Positions 1 through 8,900 are shown, counted from the stretch's first letter. The stretch is DNA of 64,000 bases from Amycolatopsis sp. WAC 01376 (GCF_003947415.1 NZ_QHKL01000013.1:96598-160597), one strand, 5' to 3'. The notes: generated by a model from the letters alone, not told the origin. A program made the numbers and translations.

Positions 1-43
1 CTCCCGTCTGTCTCGTGAAGGTCGACGTCGGCAGGCCGCTCAC

Positions 44-748
44 TCAGTAAGGGTCGTACGGGCTGTCGTGGCCGAAGACCTTCGCCACGGGTGCCAACCG
101 CAGCCGCAGCAGGATCTTGATCCCGACGTTGCGGATGAACCACGGCAACTGGGCGATCACGCGCAGCCTGTCCTTCGCCGACGGCGGGGCGAGCCGGAAC
201 CGGGCCATCGACGTCGCGCGGTCGAGATAGGTGTAGCGCCGTCCGAAGAGGACTTTCGCGATCGTGCCCAAGGTGACGCCGATCGACGAAAAGCAGTCGT
301 GGACCAGGATTTCCCCACCGGCGGTCAGGTTCTCCGACCAGCGGAGGTCGTCGGTGTAGGTCCAGTAGTCGTGTTTGCCGTCGATGTAGAGCAACTGGAT
401 CGGGCGGTCCCAGCGCGGCCGGAGCTTCGTGCTGTACTCCGCCACGAGTTCCACGACGTCTTCGACGCCCGCCTTTCTCAGGTTGGCCTCGAATCGTTGG
501 CGTGTCGGCGATCCGCCGAACAGGCGGCCGTCGACGAACGGGTCGACGGCGACCACCCGCGCGCCGACCGTGCAGGCGGCACTGGCGAGCACGATCGTCG
601 AACGGCCCTGGTGGCTGCCGATTTCGACGATGAGGTCGCCCTTGTCCAGGCGGCACGCCGCGGTCCACAAGGCAAGGCCCTGCTCCCGCGTCATCCAGCC
701 CTTGACGGGTTCGGCGAGCGACCACGCTTCTTCGAAACCGTCTGTCAT
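44..748 (-). CDS. Class I SAM-dependent methyltransferase (Methyltransf_24-like)
   Basis: A 234-residue soluble protein. The SAM-binding motif I reads VEIGSHQGRSTIVLA near residues 45-60, followed by a strand ending VAVDPF, which is the acidic residue that contacts the SAM ribose. LLYIDGKHDYWTYTDDL is typical of the Methyltransf_24/cephalosporin-hydroxylase-like group. The substrate cannot be read from sequence. The ATG at 748 opens directly opposite the arabinosyltransferase gene, leaving only 39 bp between the two starts, so they probably share a promoter region. That position suggests modification of an envelope glycan or lipid, which is inference. The frame stays open upstream on this strand, but that extension lies antisense to the well-supported aftD-like gene and is not coding. 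Confidence 0.85.
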   Translation of the reverse strand: MTDGFEEAWSLAEPVKGWMTREQGLALWTAACRLDKGDLIVEIGSHQGRSTIVLASAACTVGARVVAVDPFVDGRLFGGSPTRQRFEANLRKAGVEDVVELVAEYSTKLRPRWDRPIQLLYIDGKHDYWTYTDDLRWSENLTAGGEILVHDCFSSIGVTLGTIAKVLFGRRYTYLDRATSMARFRLAPPSAKDRLRVIAQLPWFIRNVGIKILLRLRLAPVAKVFGHDSPYDPY

Positions 749-774
749 AGGCGCATAGTAGCCACGTTTCCGCC

Positions 775-794
775 TAGTATCTACCGGATGGTAA
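775..794 (+). promoter_or_regulatory. Leaderless -10 box and TTAC-N6-GTAA-like motif at the aftD start
   Basis: TAGTAT at 775-780 is a good -10 hexamer and ends 7 nt before the ATG at 788, the expected distance for transcription starting at the start codon. No Shine-Dalgarno is visible. The overlapping sequence CTACCGGATGGTAA (781-794) is a one-mismatch copy of the TTAC-N6-GTAA palindrome found at other envelope-gene promoters in this window. A protein bound there would cover the transcription start. The motif's function is inferred. Confidence 0.45.
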
Positions 795-3700
795 CCCCCG
801 GGGCGCTTGTGAAACGGCCCAGCACGTGGATCGTGCTGGCGCTCACCGTGCTGTCCTTTGTGCAGCGTCCCGGCAGGACGACCTTCGACACGAAACTCGA
901 CCTCGCGGTGGATCCGCTCGCCTTCCTCGGCAGGGCGCTGCACCTGTGGAATCCCCAGGCGACGGCGGGGGAGTTGCAGAACCAGGCGTACGGCTACCTG
1001 TTCCCGATGGGGCCGTTCTTCGCACTGTGCCAAGCCGTCGGGGTACCGGTGTGGATCGCGCAGCGGCTGTGGTGCGCGATCCTGCTCTCGGTCGCGTTCG
1101 GCGGCGCGCTGCTGGTGGCCCGCGCGCTGAAAATAGGGAACGAACGGACTCGGCTGATCGGAGCAGTCGGTTACGCCCTCGCGCCGAGGATGGTCACCGA
1201 AATCGGTTCGCTGTCCTCGGAGATGCTGCCCGCCGTCCTGCTGCCGTGGGTGCTGCTGCCGCTGATCCTCGCCGACCGCGTCGGCTCGCCACGTCGCGCC
1301 GCCGGGTTGTCGGCGCTCGCCGTGCTGTGCATGGGCGGGATCAACGGCGCGATGGTCGTGATGGCGCTCGTACTGCCCGGGTTGTGGCTGCTGACCAGGA
1401 AATGGCGGAGTACGCACGTCGAACTCGTCATCTGGTGGTTCGTCTTCGTCGCCGGCGTGATGCTGTGGTGGATCCTGCCGCTGGTTCTGCTCGGCCAGTA
1501 CAGCCTGCCGTTCCTCGACTACATCGAGTCCGCGACGAACACCACGGCGCCGATGTCGTTGTTCGAGGTGCTGCGCGGCACGAACCAGTGGGTCGCCTAT
1601 GTCGTGCAGGGCACGCCGTGGTGGCCGTCGGGCTGGGCCCTGATCGACAATCCCGTGCTGATGGCGGCCACCGGGCTGGTGGCCGCGGTCGAGCTGACCG
1701 ACCTCGCGCGGCGCGGCCTGCCCGAGCGGCGGTTCCTGGTGCTCGGCGTCTTGACCGGGCTGACGCTGCTGACCGTCGGCTATGTCGGGACGCTCGACAG
1801 TCCACTGGCGGAACCCGTCCGGCAGCTGCTCGACGGCCCGCTCGCGCCACTGCGGAACGTGCACAAGTTCGAGCCGGTGCTGCGGCTGCCGCTGATGCTG
1901 GCCTTCGTCCACGGCATCACGAGCGCCGCGCCCGCGCTGCGGCGGCATCTGCGGCCCGCGCTGGGGGCCCTGTTGGTCGTGGTGATGGCCGCGCCGGTGT
2001 GGTTGCTGACGTTGCGGCCGGGGCCGGGCTGGGACGAGGTGCCGGGATATTGGTACGACGCGATGGGCCACGTCGCCAAGACCGACGCGACGGCGCGCAC
2101 GCTGCTGCTGCCCGCGACCGGCTTCGGCGAATACGACTGGGGCCGCACGGTGGACGAACCGGCGCAGGCCATCGCGGACAGCCCGTGGGCCGTGCGCAAC
2201 CAGGTCCCGCTGGGCTCGGAGGGCAACACCCGCCTGATGGACTCGATCGACGCGGCCCTGGCCGACGGCAGAGGCGGTCCCGGGCTCGCCGCGCTGCTCG
2301 CGCGGTCGGGCTACCGGTTCCTGGTGCTGCGCGGCGACATCGACCGCGCCAAGGTCGGCGCGCCCGATTTCACGACGTTGCGCGCCGGGCTGGCGGGATC
2401 GCCGGGGATCGAGAAGTCGGCCCAGTTCGGGCCGCTGGAGATCTTCGAGGTGGAACGGCCGGTTCCGCTCGTCACCGCGACGTCCGCGAAGGACGTCCCG
2501 ACGGTGAGCGGTGGCCCGGAGAACCTGTTGCCGTTGATGAACTCCGGACAGCTCGATCCCGGCACGCCGACGGTGCTGACCGGGGACGGCGGCTCGCCGA
2601 CCGGGCCGAGGCTGGTCACCGACGGGCTGCGCCGCGCCGAACGCAACGTCGGCGGGGTGCGGGACAACCTGAGCCAGACGCTGACCGCCGGGGAATCGCC
2701 GCGACAGCAACGAGCCGCGCTCGACGTGCTGCCGTTCCCCGGCGAGCAGCACCAGACCGTGGCCGCGTACCGGGGGATCCGCTCGGTGAACGCCTCGACG
2801 GCGGCGTCGTTCGCGGACGCGTTCGGCGGCTCGGATCCGAGCCATCAGCCGTTCGCCGCGGTGGACGGGGATCCCCGCACCGCTTGGCATTCGTCGAGCT
2901 TCACCGGCCCGATCGGCCAATGGCTCGAAGTCGAACTGGACACCCCGAGGCTGGTGAACACGGTCGATCTCGCGATGGTCGACGACATCCGCGTCGGCTG
3001 GCCTGCCACCCGGATCCTGATCACGACGGACAACGGTTCCGTCGATCACCAGGTCGTCCGGGGCGAGGGGGCGCACTCCTATCCGGCGCCGCCGGGGGTG
3101 ACGCGCAAGGTGCGGATCACGTTGCTGTCGCTCGTGGTCGGCAGGCAGGACGGCAACGTCGGGATCTCGGAGCTGAAGATCCCCGGCGTCGATCCGCAAC
3201 GCGCGCTCGAAGTGCCAGCGGACCTGTCCGCCGGTGCGGCGCCGGGCTTCGCGTTCACGCGGGGTCAGCAGCCGAGGTACGCGTGTGTGCCGGACGGCGA
3301 GCACGTCCGCTGTGACGCCAACGCGGCCCGCGACGGTGAAGAACCGGACGGGATCCGGCGGCTGTTCTCCACGACGTCGCGGAATGCCTACGAATTCGGC
3401 GGCACCGTGCTGCCCGCCGGTGGCGGCCGGGTTCCGGTGGCCCTGCCGGGCGTGCGGGTGTCCGCGACGTCGCAGCTGGGCGGGGATCCGTCGGCGAGCG
3501 CGTTCGCCGCGGTGGACGGGAATCCGGCGACTACGTGGCTGCCCGACATCACCGACCTGCGGCCGACATTGACTCTGGAGTGGGAGAAACCCCAGACCAT
3601 CTCCGGTATCCGGATCGCCGCCGATCCACGCGCGCCCGCGCGGCTGGAGCTGACGACACCGACGTCGAGCCGTTCCGTCGAACTCGACGCCTCCGGCGCG

Positions 3701-4726
3701 GCGACGTTCCCGCCGCTGGAGACGTCGCAGCTGAAGATCGCGTTCGCCGGTCTCGACGACGACCAGCGGACCCGGAACTCGCTGGGCATCGGGACTCTGT
3801 CCCTGACCGGTGCCGAACTTCCCGCTCCGGACTCGGAATTCACGGTGCCCTGCGGATCGGGCCCGAACGTCCACCTGAACGGCTTCGACTACGACACTTC
3901 GGTCCGCGGCACACTCGCCGACTACCTCGCGCACCGGCCGCTGACGCTGTCCGCGTGCCCCGATTCGGCGGGCGGCGTCGACCTGGCGGCGGGCGGACAC
4001 GAACTGCGTACCGACCGGTCCGAGTCCTTTGTGGTCCAGGACCTGTGGCTCAAACCCGCCGGGCAGGCCGTTTCGCCCGCCGCGCATCGCGCCGTCACCG
4101 TGGACTCCTGGGACGCGACGTCCCGGACGGTCACCGTGGCGGGCGGCGACGAGTCCATTTTGGCCGTTCCGGAAAACGCCAACGCGGGCTGGATTGCGTC
4201 ACTGAACGGGACTCCGCTGGTGAAGACGCGCGTCGACGGCTGGCAGCAGGCGTGGATCCTGCCCGCGGGCTCGGGCGGAGTCGTCCAACTCGAGTTCACC
4301 CCGGACTGGAAATATCGCTCCGGCCTGCTCATCGGCGCGATCGCGATCCTGGCCGTACTGATCGGCGTGCTGTGGCCGGTCCGCCGGCGCCGCGTCTCCG
4401 TCGAGGCTGGTTCCGGTGTCGTCGTCCCCGTGGTCCTCATCGGACTGCTGGCCGTCCTCGGCGGAATGCTGCCGATCGTCCTGCTGATCGCCGTCCTGCT
4501 GGCCCGCCAGTTCAGCGAACGCGCGCCGCGGTACCTCGCTTTCGGCGGGATGGCCGCGGGAACACTCGTCGCGGTGGTGGGGCGGCTGCTGGGACACGGG
4601 CAGGAGTGGGCCTACGGTCCGGTGACGCAGGCTTCGCTGCTGCTGGCGGCGGCGGCGATGGTGGCGATGTGTGTGCCTTGGTTCAAGGGACCGTCACCGG
4701 ATGTGGACGTCCGGACGGAGTCGTGA
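788..4726 (+). CDS. aftD: AftD-type alpha-(1->3)-arabinofuranosyltransferase (DUF3367)
   Basis: A 1312-residue multi-pass GT-C glycosyltransferase, close in size to mycobacterial AftD (Rv0236c, about 1400). It is expected to transfer arabinofuranose from decaprenyl-phospho-arabinose to arabinogalactan or lipoarabinomannan on the outer face of the membrane. The acidic GT-C loop DTKLDLAVDP sits at residues 34-43, just after the first membrane segment. Roughly ten membrane segments follow within the first 620 residues. Two discoidin/F5-8C-like carbohydrate-binding regions include FAAVDGDPRTAWHSS and FAAVDGNPATTWLPD, and two membrane helices lie at the C terminus. The ATG has no Shine-Dalgarno but sits 7 nt after a TAGTAT -10 box, which suggests a leaderless transcript. 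The 3' end overlaps the convergent neighbour by 33 bp. Confidence 0.93.
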   Translation: MVTPGALVKRPSTWIVLALTVLSFVQRPGRTTFDTKLDLAVDPLAFLGRALHLWNPQATAGELQNQAYGYLFPMGPFFALCQAVGVPVWIAQRLWCAILLSVAFGGALLVARALKIGNERTRLIGAVGYALAPRMVTEIGSLSSEMLPAVLLPWVLLPLILADRVGSPRRAAGLSALAVLCMGGINGAMVVMALVLPGLWLLTRKWRSTHVELVIWWFVFVAGVMLWWILPLVLLGQYSLPFLDYIESATNTTAPMSLFEVLRGTNQWVAYVVQGTPWWPSGWALIDNPVLMAATGLVAAVELTDLARRGLPERRFLVLGVLTGLTLLTVGYVGTLDSPLAEPVRQLLDGPLAPLRNVHKFEPVLRLPLMLAFVHGITSAAPALRRHLRPALGALLVVVMAAPVWLLTLRPGPGWDEVPGYWYDAMGHVAKTDATARTLLLPATGFGEYDWGRTVDEPAQAIADSPWAVRNQVPLGSEGNTRLMDSIDAALADGRGGPGLAALLARSGYRFLVLRGDIDRAKVGAPDFTTLRAGLAGSPGIEKSAQFGPLEIFEVERPVPLVTATSAKDVPTVSGGPENLLPLMNSGQLDPGTPTVLTGDGGSPTGPRLVTDGLRRAERNVGGVRDNLSQTLTAGESPRQQRAALDVLPFPGEQHQTVAAYRGIRSVNASTAASFADAFGGSDPSHQPFAAVDGDPRTAWHSSSFTGPIGQWLEVELDTPRLVNTVDLAMVDDIRVGWPATRILITTDNGSVDHQVVRGEGAHSYPAPPGVTRKVRITLLSLVVGRQDGNVGISELKIPGVDPQRALEVPADLSAGAAPGFAFTRGQQPRYACVPDGEHVRCDANAARDGEEPDGIRRLFSTTSRNAYEFGGTVLPAGGGRVPVALPGVRVSATSQLGGDPSASAFAAVDGNPATTWLPDITDLRPTLTLEWEKPQTISGIRIAADPRAPARLELTTPTSSRSVELDASGAATFPPLETSQLKIAFAGLDDDQRTRNSLGIGTLSLTGAELPAPDSEFTVPCGSGPNVHLNGFDYDTSVRGTLADYLAHRPLTLSACPDSAGGVDLAAGGHELRTDRSESFVVQDLWLKPAGQAVSPAAHRAVTVDSWDATSRTVTVAGGDESILAVPENANAGWIASLNGTPLVKTRVDGWQQAWILPAGSGGVVQLEFTPDWKYRSGLLIGAIAILAVLIGVLWPVRRRRVSVEAGSGVVVPVVLIGLLAVLGGMLPIVLLIAVLLARQFSERAPRYLAFGGMAAGTLVAVVGRLLGHGQEWAYGPVTQASLLLAAAAMVAMCVPWFKGPSPDVDVRTES

Positions 4727-5635
4727 CCGGGCGCTGTCCAGCGCCGCCCGGAGTTCGGCCGCGACCTCGGCGGGTTCGGAACGCAGGCGTGACGGCAGTG
4801 TCTGGAGTACCACGATCCCGGCCGCGGCATAACGGGCGTTGCGGGCGAGTGTGTCGCGGAACCCCTCGGTTCCCGCGTGGTACCCGAGGGAATCGATTTC
4901 CCAGGCGAAGCCCAGCTCGTCACACCAGCCGTCCGGCTGCGCGATGTAGACGCCGTTCGCGTCGAAGATCTTGACATTCCATCGGCACTCGGGCAGATCG
5001 GACCTCTGCCAGAGGTTCCAGGCGTCGGCCTCGGCGACCGAACGGGCGCCGCCCAGGATCGGCAGGAGCGTGTTCCGCAACGACTCCATGCCTGTCCGGC
5101 GGCCTTCCTCGAGTTCGTCGGAAAGCGCCCTTGGCAAGCAGAAGCCTCGCTGTACCGACTCGGCCATCATCGCGGTGACCGTGTCCTTGTCCCGTGTCCT
5201 TCGCACCGCGTCGATCACCGCTCGCGGTACCGGAGCTGTCGGGATGCCGGACCGTGATCTCGGTTTCGGCAGTCGGCGTGACCGTTCGATGTGGACGAAC
5301 CCGCTGTCGGCGACCGAGCGCTCCGAGGGGACGAGCACGTGGACCTCGGTGGTGTCCGGGAGGTTGCGCAGGCCGTATCGCTCCAGGGCGCGCACACCGG
5401 TCAGGATCGAACCGTCACCGGCATGAAGGAGGGCGGCGAGAATCTTCTGTTCGTCCGTCGGCTCGCCGTTCTGGAGCAGCACGACGCCAGGCAGCAGCAT
5501 TCGCCAGGCCTCACCGGGCTCGCAACGTCGCGAGATCGTCCGGCGTGGCATGCCGATGGCTTCGAGCTGTTTCGCCGTGATCACTGTCGAACCGCTGGTG
5601 ATCAAAGGGTGGCGTACCCAGTCTCCTCTTCGCAC
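4694..5635 (-). CDS. Hypothetical protein, AbiEi/DUF559-like architecture
   Basis: A 313-residue protein starting at GTG. The N-terminal part (VITAKQLEAIGMPRRTISRR, then EAWRMLLPGVVLL) looks like the AbiEi-type winged-helix plus domain. The C-terminal part has the spacing of a Vsr/DUF559-like endonuclease fold: AQPDGWCDELGFAWEIDSLGYH, then TLARNARYAAAGIVVLQTLPSRL. This family is widespread as lone genes in actinobacteria. No partner toxin or antitoxin lies beside it, so I do not call a toxin-antitoxin system. It converges on aftD with a 33-bp coding overlap. Confidence 0.7.
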   Translation of the reverse strand: MRRGDWVRHPLITSGSTVITAKQLEAIGMPRRTISRRCEPGEAWRMLLPGVVLLQNGEPTDEQKILAALLHAGDGSILTGVRALERYGLRNLPDTTEVHVLVPSERSVADSGFVHIERSRRLPKPRSRSGIPTAPVPRAVIDAVRRTRDKDTVTAMMAESVQRGFCLPRALSDELEEGRRTGMESLRNTLLPILGGARSVAEADAWNLWQRSDLPECRWNVKIFDANGVYIAQPDGWCDELGFAWEIDSLGYHAGTEGFRDTLARNARYAAAGIVVLQTLPSRLRSEPAEVAAELRAALDSARSRLRPDVHIR

Positions 5636-5701
5636 CGGAACAGCTTGGAGTCGATCACCGACAGAATCCGGCGGCTCGGTGTCGTGACCGGACCTTTCGT
5701 G

Positions 5702-5754
5702 CGTGACCGTGTGGATTTTGGGACATCTGACGTCCCAAAATCCACACGGTCACG
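5702..5754. repeat. Perfect 23-bp inverted repeat with 7-nt loop
   Basis: The arms 5702-5724 and 5732-5754 are exact reverse complements around the loop ATCTGAC. The inner stem ends in GGGAC/GTCCC. It begins 3 bp beyond the stop of the flippase gene (minus strand), so it could terminate that transcript, but there is no U-tract. A second hairpin with the same GGGAC-7-GTCCC core but a different outer stem lies at 52439-52485. Confidence 0.85.
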
Positions 5755-5756
5755 AA

Positions 5757-6953
5757 TCAGCGACGTGACCGCCACTCCAGCACGGCCCCGGAAAGTGCCA
5801 ACCCCCCGGCACAGCAAGCCGCGACAGTGACCACCTGAACCGCCGAAGAGTGCAGCCAGGCGGTCACCAGCACGGTCTCCACGACCACCGTCGTCCACAT
5901 CAGCACGGTCACTCGCCGGTCGCCGGCGGCGAGGCGGGAGAACAGCAGGATCTGGACCAGCGCGAGCATCGAGCCGGCGAGGGCGAACGGCCAGACCGGC
6001 ATGGTGCTGGCGGCGTAGCCGGGGCCGCCGATGAAGGAGAGCAAGCGTGGGCCGGCGACCACCGAGACGAGGAGTACGACGGCGTCGAGGGCGGCGCAGA
6101 CGGCCAGGGCGGCGGGCAGGATGCGGCGCCGGTCGGCGCCGTTCGCGAAGCGGGGGAGCACCAGGACGCCGACGGCTTGGGGTAGCCAGTAGGCGATTTT
6201 CGTGACGATCGCGCCGAGTGCGTACTCGCCCGCCTCGTTCGCGGGGAGGGTGTGGCGGGCCAGTACCAGGTCGAGGTTCACCAGCAGGACCAGCGCCAGC
6301 ATCGCCTGCGCCGCGTGCAGGACCTCGCCGGCGTGCCAGCCCGCCTTCCGCGGTCGTTGCCGTCCACAGAGGAGCCAGCCGCAGAAGATCACCAGGTACG
6401 AGCCGATCGCGGTGCCGGCCAGCGCGCCGGTGGCGTCGCCGCCGATCAGCAGTCCGATCAGCGAACCGCCGACCTTGCCCGCGCCTTCGAGTGACATGAG
6501 CCCGGCCAGGCGCGCGAACCGGCCGCTGCCCTGCAACAGACCGTGGAAGAGGCCGAGCAGCGTCAGCGGGCCGAGTGTGACGGCGAGCAGAAGCGCGGGC
6601 ACGACGGAATCCAGGTGCAGCACGAAGACCAGTACCGGCGCCAGCAGCAGGCCGATGGCCGCGACGATGGCGCTCGTCGTGAGGCCCAGCGCCAGTAGTG
6701 TTCCCGAGTCCTGAGGTTTGCGAGCGACGCGCAGGGCGACCACGGTTTGCAGGCCCATCGCGGGTACGACGCCGATCACCAGTACCGCCAGCAGTGAACT
6801 CAGTTCACCGAACGCGCTCGGCGCGAGCAGCCGGGCGGCGATGATGCTCAGCGCGTAGGCGCCCGCGTTGTTGGCCGCCAGCGCGAGCGAAACGAGGATC
6901 GCCGCGACACGCTTGTCGGTTCTGGTCTGGCCGACCTCGACGTCTAAGCTCAA
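5757..6953 (-). CDS. Polysaccharide/lipid-linked oligosaccharide flippase-like membrane protein
   Basis: A 398-residue polytopic membrane protein with about twelve hydrophobic segments and the MATE/Wzx-like opening AANNAGAYALSIIAARLLAPSAFGELSSLL. Such proteins flip undecaprenyl- or decaprenyl-linked glycans across the membrane. I chose the TTG at 6953 because AGGAG lies 5 nt upstream in the short divergent promoter. A longer reading to 7304 would run antisense into the next gene. Its place among arabinosyltransferase, glycosyltransferase and DUF3068 genes suggests export of an envelope glycan intermediate. The substrate is inferred. Confidence 0.8.
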   Translation of the reverse strand: MSLDVEVGQTRTDKRVAAILVSLALAANNAGAYALSIIAARLLAPSAFGELSSLLAVLVIGVVPAMGLQTVVALRVARKPQDSGTLLALGLTTSAIVAAIGLLLAPVLVFVLHLDSVVPALLLAVTLGPLTLLGLFHGLLQGSGRFARLAGLMSLEGAGKVGGSLIGLLIGGDATGALAGTAIGSYLVIFCGWLLCGRQRPRKAGWHAGEVLHAAQAMLALVLLVNLDLVLARHTLPANEAGEYALGAIVTKIAYWLPQAVGVLVLPRFANGADRRRILPAALAVCAALDAVVLLVSVVAGPRLLSFIGGPGYAASTMPVWPFALAGSMLALVQILLFSRLAAGDRRVTVLMWTTVVVETVLVTAWLHSSAVQVVTVAACCAGGLALSGAVLEWRSRR

Positions 6954-6964
6954 CGGCGCTCCTA

Positions 6965-6978
6965 TTACCGGCGAGTAA
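6965..6978. promoter_or_regulatory. TTAC-N6-GTAA palindrome between flippase and membrane-protein genes
   Basis: TTACCGGCGAGTAA is a perfect 4-6-4 inverted repeat in the 68-bp divergent intergenic region, 12 bp from the flippase start and 44 bp from the membrane-protein start. It matches motifs at 781-794, 11105-11118 and 12978-12991, all at promoters of envelope genes. I infer a shared transcription-factor site; the factor is unknown. Confidence 0.45.
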
Positions 6979-7021
6979 TCGAGCGACCATAACCGCGATC
7001 GACGCGGAAAGGAAAGGGCAG

Positions 7022-8713
7022 TTGGACGCACGGCGTGAACGTCTCGTCCTGGCCGCGGTGTCGGCGGGGCTCGCGTCGCTGGTGTTCCTGCCGGTGCTCG
7101 GACGCGGCTTCGTCCTGAGCTACGACATGGTGTTCGCCCAGCGTCAGTCGCTGGTCCCGGACGCATTGGGCCTCGGTTCCGCGCTGCCTCGTTCCGTCCC
7201 CGCCGACGCCGTGATCGCGCTCGCGACAGCGGTGATTCCCGGCGATGTGGTGCAGAAAATCGTCCTGGTGCTTTCGCTCTTCGTAGCGGCATATGGCGCA
7301 GCACGGCTGGTGCCGACGGAGCAACTCGGTACGCGGATCGTCGCCGCCACCGCCTATGCGTGGACGGCCTATTTCGCGGAGCGGTTGTTCATCGGGCATT
7401 GGCCGCTCCTGCTCACCTACGCGTGTCTCCCGTGGATCGCGCGCGCCGCGCTTTCCCTGCGCCGGGACGAACCGAGGGCACTCGCGCGGCTGGTGCTCGC
7501 CTGCGCCCCCGCGGTGCTCACCCCACCAGGCGGCGTACTGGCCGCGCTCACCGCGCTCGTCCTGGCCGGGCCTCGGAAACTCGGGCACACCCTCGGTCTC
7601 GCCGTCGTGCTCAACCTGCCCTGGCTCGTGCCGACACTTCTGCACGAGGGCGGCACGTTGTCCGACCCCGCCGGGGTGGCCGCGTTCAGTGCCCGCGCCG
7701 AAAGCTGGGGTCCGGCGATCCTGAGCGTGCTCGGTCTCGGCGGCATCTGGAACGGCGACGTCGTCCCCGGCAGCCGGGGCGCGCCGATGGCCCCGGTGCT
7801 GATCCTCGTCACGGTCGCCGTGGCGCTGGCCGGGCTCCGGCCGCTGGCACGAAGGTGGGGGACGCCGCCCGCGAGAGCGTTGCTGCTGCTGGGGGTTCTC
7901 GGTGTCGTGCTCGCCGCACTGGCGACACTGCCGTTCGGCGAACCCGTGCTGTCCTGGGCGATGGGCCACGTTCCCGGCGCGGGATTGCTGCGGGACGCGC
8001 AGAAATGGGTGGCTTGGTGGGCGCTTCCGGTCGCACTCGGGTTCGCGCTCGCGGCCGAAGCCGCCGCCACACGCCTGCGGACCGACGCGGCGCGCCGGGT
8101 GCTCATCGTGGCGGCCGCGCTCTTTCCCTTGCTCACCACGCCCGATCTCGCCTGGGGCGGCTGGGGGAGGATCGAAGCGGTGCCCTACCCGGACGACTGG
8201 AACGCCGTCCACCGGGTGCTGGCGGAAGACGACCGGTCCGGTGACGTCGTCGCGCTGCCACTGTCCACGTTCCGCAGTTTCGCCTGGAACGATCACCGGA
8301 CCCAACTGGACCCGGCGCCGCGCGCGCTGCCTGAAACCGTTCTCGTCGACGACACGTTGCGGGTCGGCGGCGAGGAGATCGCCGGCGAGGATTCCAGAAT
8401 GGACCGTGTCCGCGCCGCGAAGTCGCCCGAGGACCTGTCCGCGGCCGGGATCGGCTGGATCCTGGTCGAACACGGGACGCCGGGGCGGGTCGACCCGCGG
8501 TTGCTGACCGGCGCGGAACGGGTGTGGTCCGGTGACTGGCTCACGCTTTACCGCACTCCCGGTGAGCCCGCCGTGACCGAGACGCGATCACCGATCCCCG
8601 TCGTGCTGGCAAACGGAGTAGCAGTGCTCTCGATCGCCGCCGCACTGTTGTGCCTCAAGTTACCGGTGCGTACATTGAGCCGACGCAGGAATTCCCTGCC
8701 GCGGAAGGAGTAG
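7022..8713 (+). CDS. Polytopic envelope membrane protein (Rv0226c-like)
   Basis: A 563-residue integral membrane protein with roughly ten to twelve hydrophobic segments (for example LVLAAVSAGLASLVFLPVL near residues 8-26) and a soluble stretch near the C terminus before a last helix. I recognise no catalytic motif. Size, topology and gene company match mycobacterial Rv0226c, a conserved transmembrane protein beside Rv0224c, Rv0225 and Rv0227c. The start is TTG, with GGAAAGG just upstream. The two small genes that follow are packed against it (gaps of 3 and 4 nt), so 7022-10001 looks like one operon. A role in lipoglycan assembly is inferred from context. Confidence 0.75.
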   Translation: MDARRERLVLAAVSAGLASLVFLPVLGRGFVLSYDMVFAQRQSLVPDALGLGSALPRSVPADAVIALATAVIPGDVVQKIVLVLSLFVAAYGAARLVPTEQLGTRIVAATAYAWTAYFAERLFIGHWPLLLTYACLPWIARAALSLRRDEPRALARLVLACAPAVLTPPGGVLAALTALVLAGPRKLGHTLGLAVVLNLPWLVPTLLHEGGTLSDPAGVAAFSARAESWGPAILSVLGLGGIWNGDVVPGSRGAPMAPVLILVTVAVALAGLRPLARRWGTPPARALLLLGVLGVVLAALATLPFGEPVLSWAMGHVPGAGLLRDAQKWVAWWALPVALGFALAAEAAATRLRTDAARRVLIVAAALFPLLTTPDLAWGGWGRIEAVPYPDDWNAVHRVLAEDDRSGDVVALPLSTFRSFAWNDHRTQLDPAPRALPETVLVDDTLRVGGEEIAGEDSRMDRVRAAKSPEDLSAAGIGWILVEHGTPGRVDPRLLTGAERVWSGDWLTLYRTPGEPAVTETRSPIPVVLANGVAVLSIAAALLCLKLPVRTLSRRRNSLPRKE

Positions 8714-8716
8714 GTC

Positions 8717-8896
8717 TTGGGCACCCTCATCGGCGCGGCCGCCGCCGTCATCATCGGGCTGGCAACGGCCGCGGGCGGGAGTTACGCGCTGACGAACACC
8801 GCAGATCCGGACGCCGCACCCCAGGTGCAGGCGAAGATCAAGGAGCAGTTCAACCCGAATTCGAGCCCGGAGCACATCATTTACGGCAACCGCTGA
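8717..8896 (+). CDS. Small membrane/secreted DUF2613 protein (Rv0236A-like)
   Basis: A 59-residue protein starting at TTG 8717, read LGTLIGAAAAVIIGLATAAG and then SYALTNTADPDAAP, ending SSPEHIIYGNR. It has one N-terminal hydrophobic helix that serves as a signal or anchor and a short polar tail. This is the DUF2613 pattern, known in M. tuberculosis as Rv0236A next to aftD. The Shine-Dalgarno GGAAGGAG overlaps the end of the preceding gene, whose TAG stop is 3 nt upstream, so translation is probably coupled. The next gene begins 4 nt after the stop. Function is unknown. Confidence 0.85.
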   Translation: MGTLIGAAAAVIIGLATAAGGSYALTNTADPDAAPQVQAKIKEQFNPNSSPEHIIYGNR

Positions 8897-8900
8897 GCCG

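Noticed and set aside
749..4087. A very long minus-strand open frame continuing upstream from the first methyltransferase
   Set aside because: It lies antisense to aftD, which has clear family features; the composition (Arg/Gly/Pro/Gln-rich) is that of a high-GC shadow frame.
4694..5635. AbiE-type toxin-antitoxin system
   Set aside because: Only an AbiEi-like lone protein is present; no AbiEii nucleotidyltransferase gene adjoins.
6954..7304. Longer N terminus for the flippase gene
   Set aside because: It would run antisense into the next gene; the TTG at 6953 has a good ribosome site and starts the conserved region.
8660..8673. A further TTACCGGTGCGTAC, identical to the motif at 11105
   Set aside because: It is inside the 3' coding part of the membrane-protein gene. 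It could act on the DUF2613 gene, but coding constraint explains it equally well.
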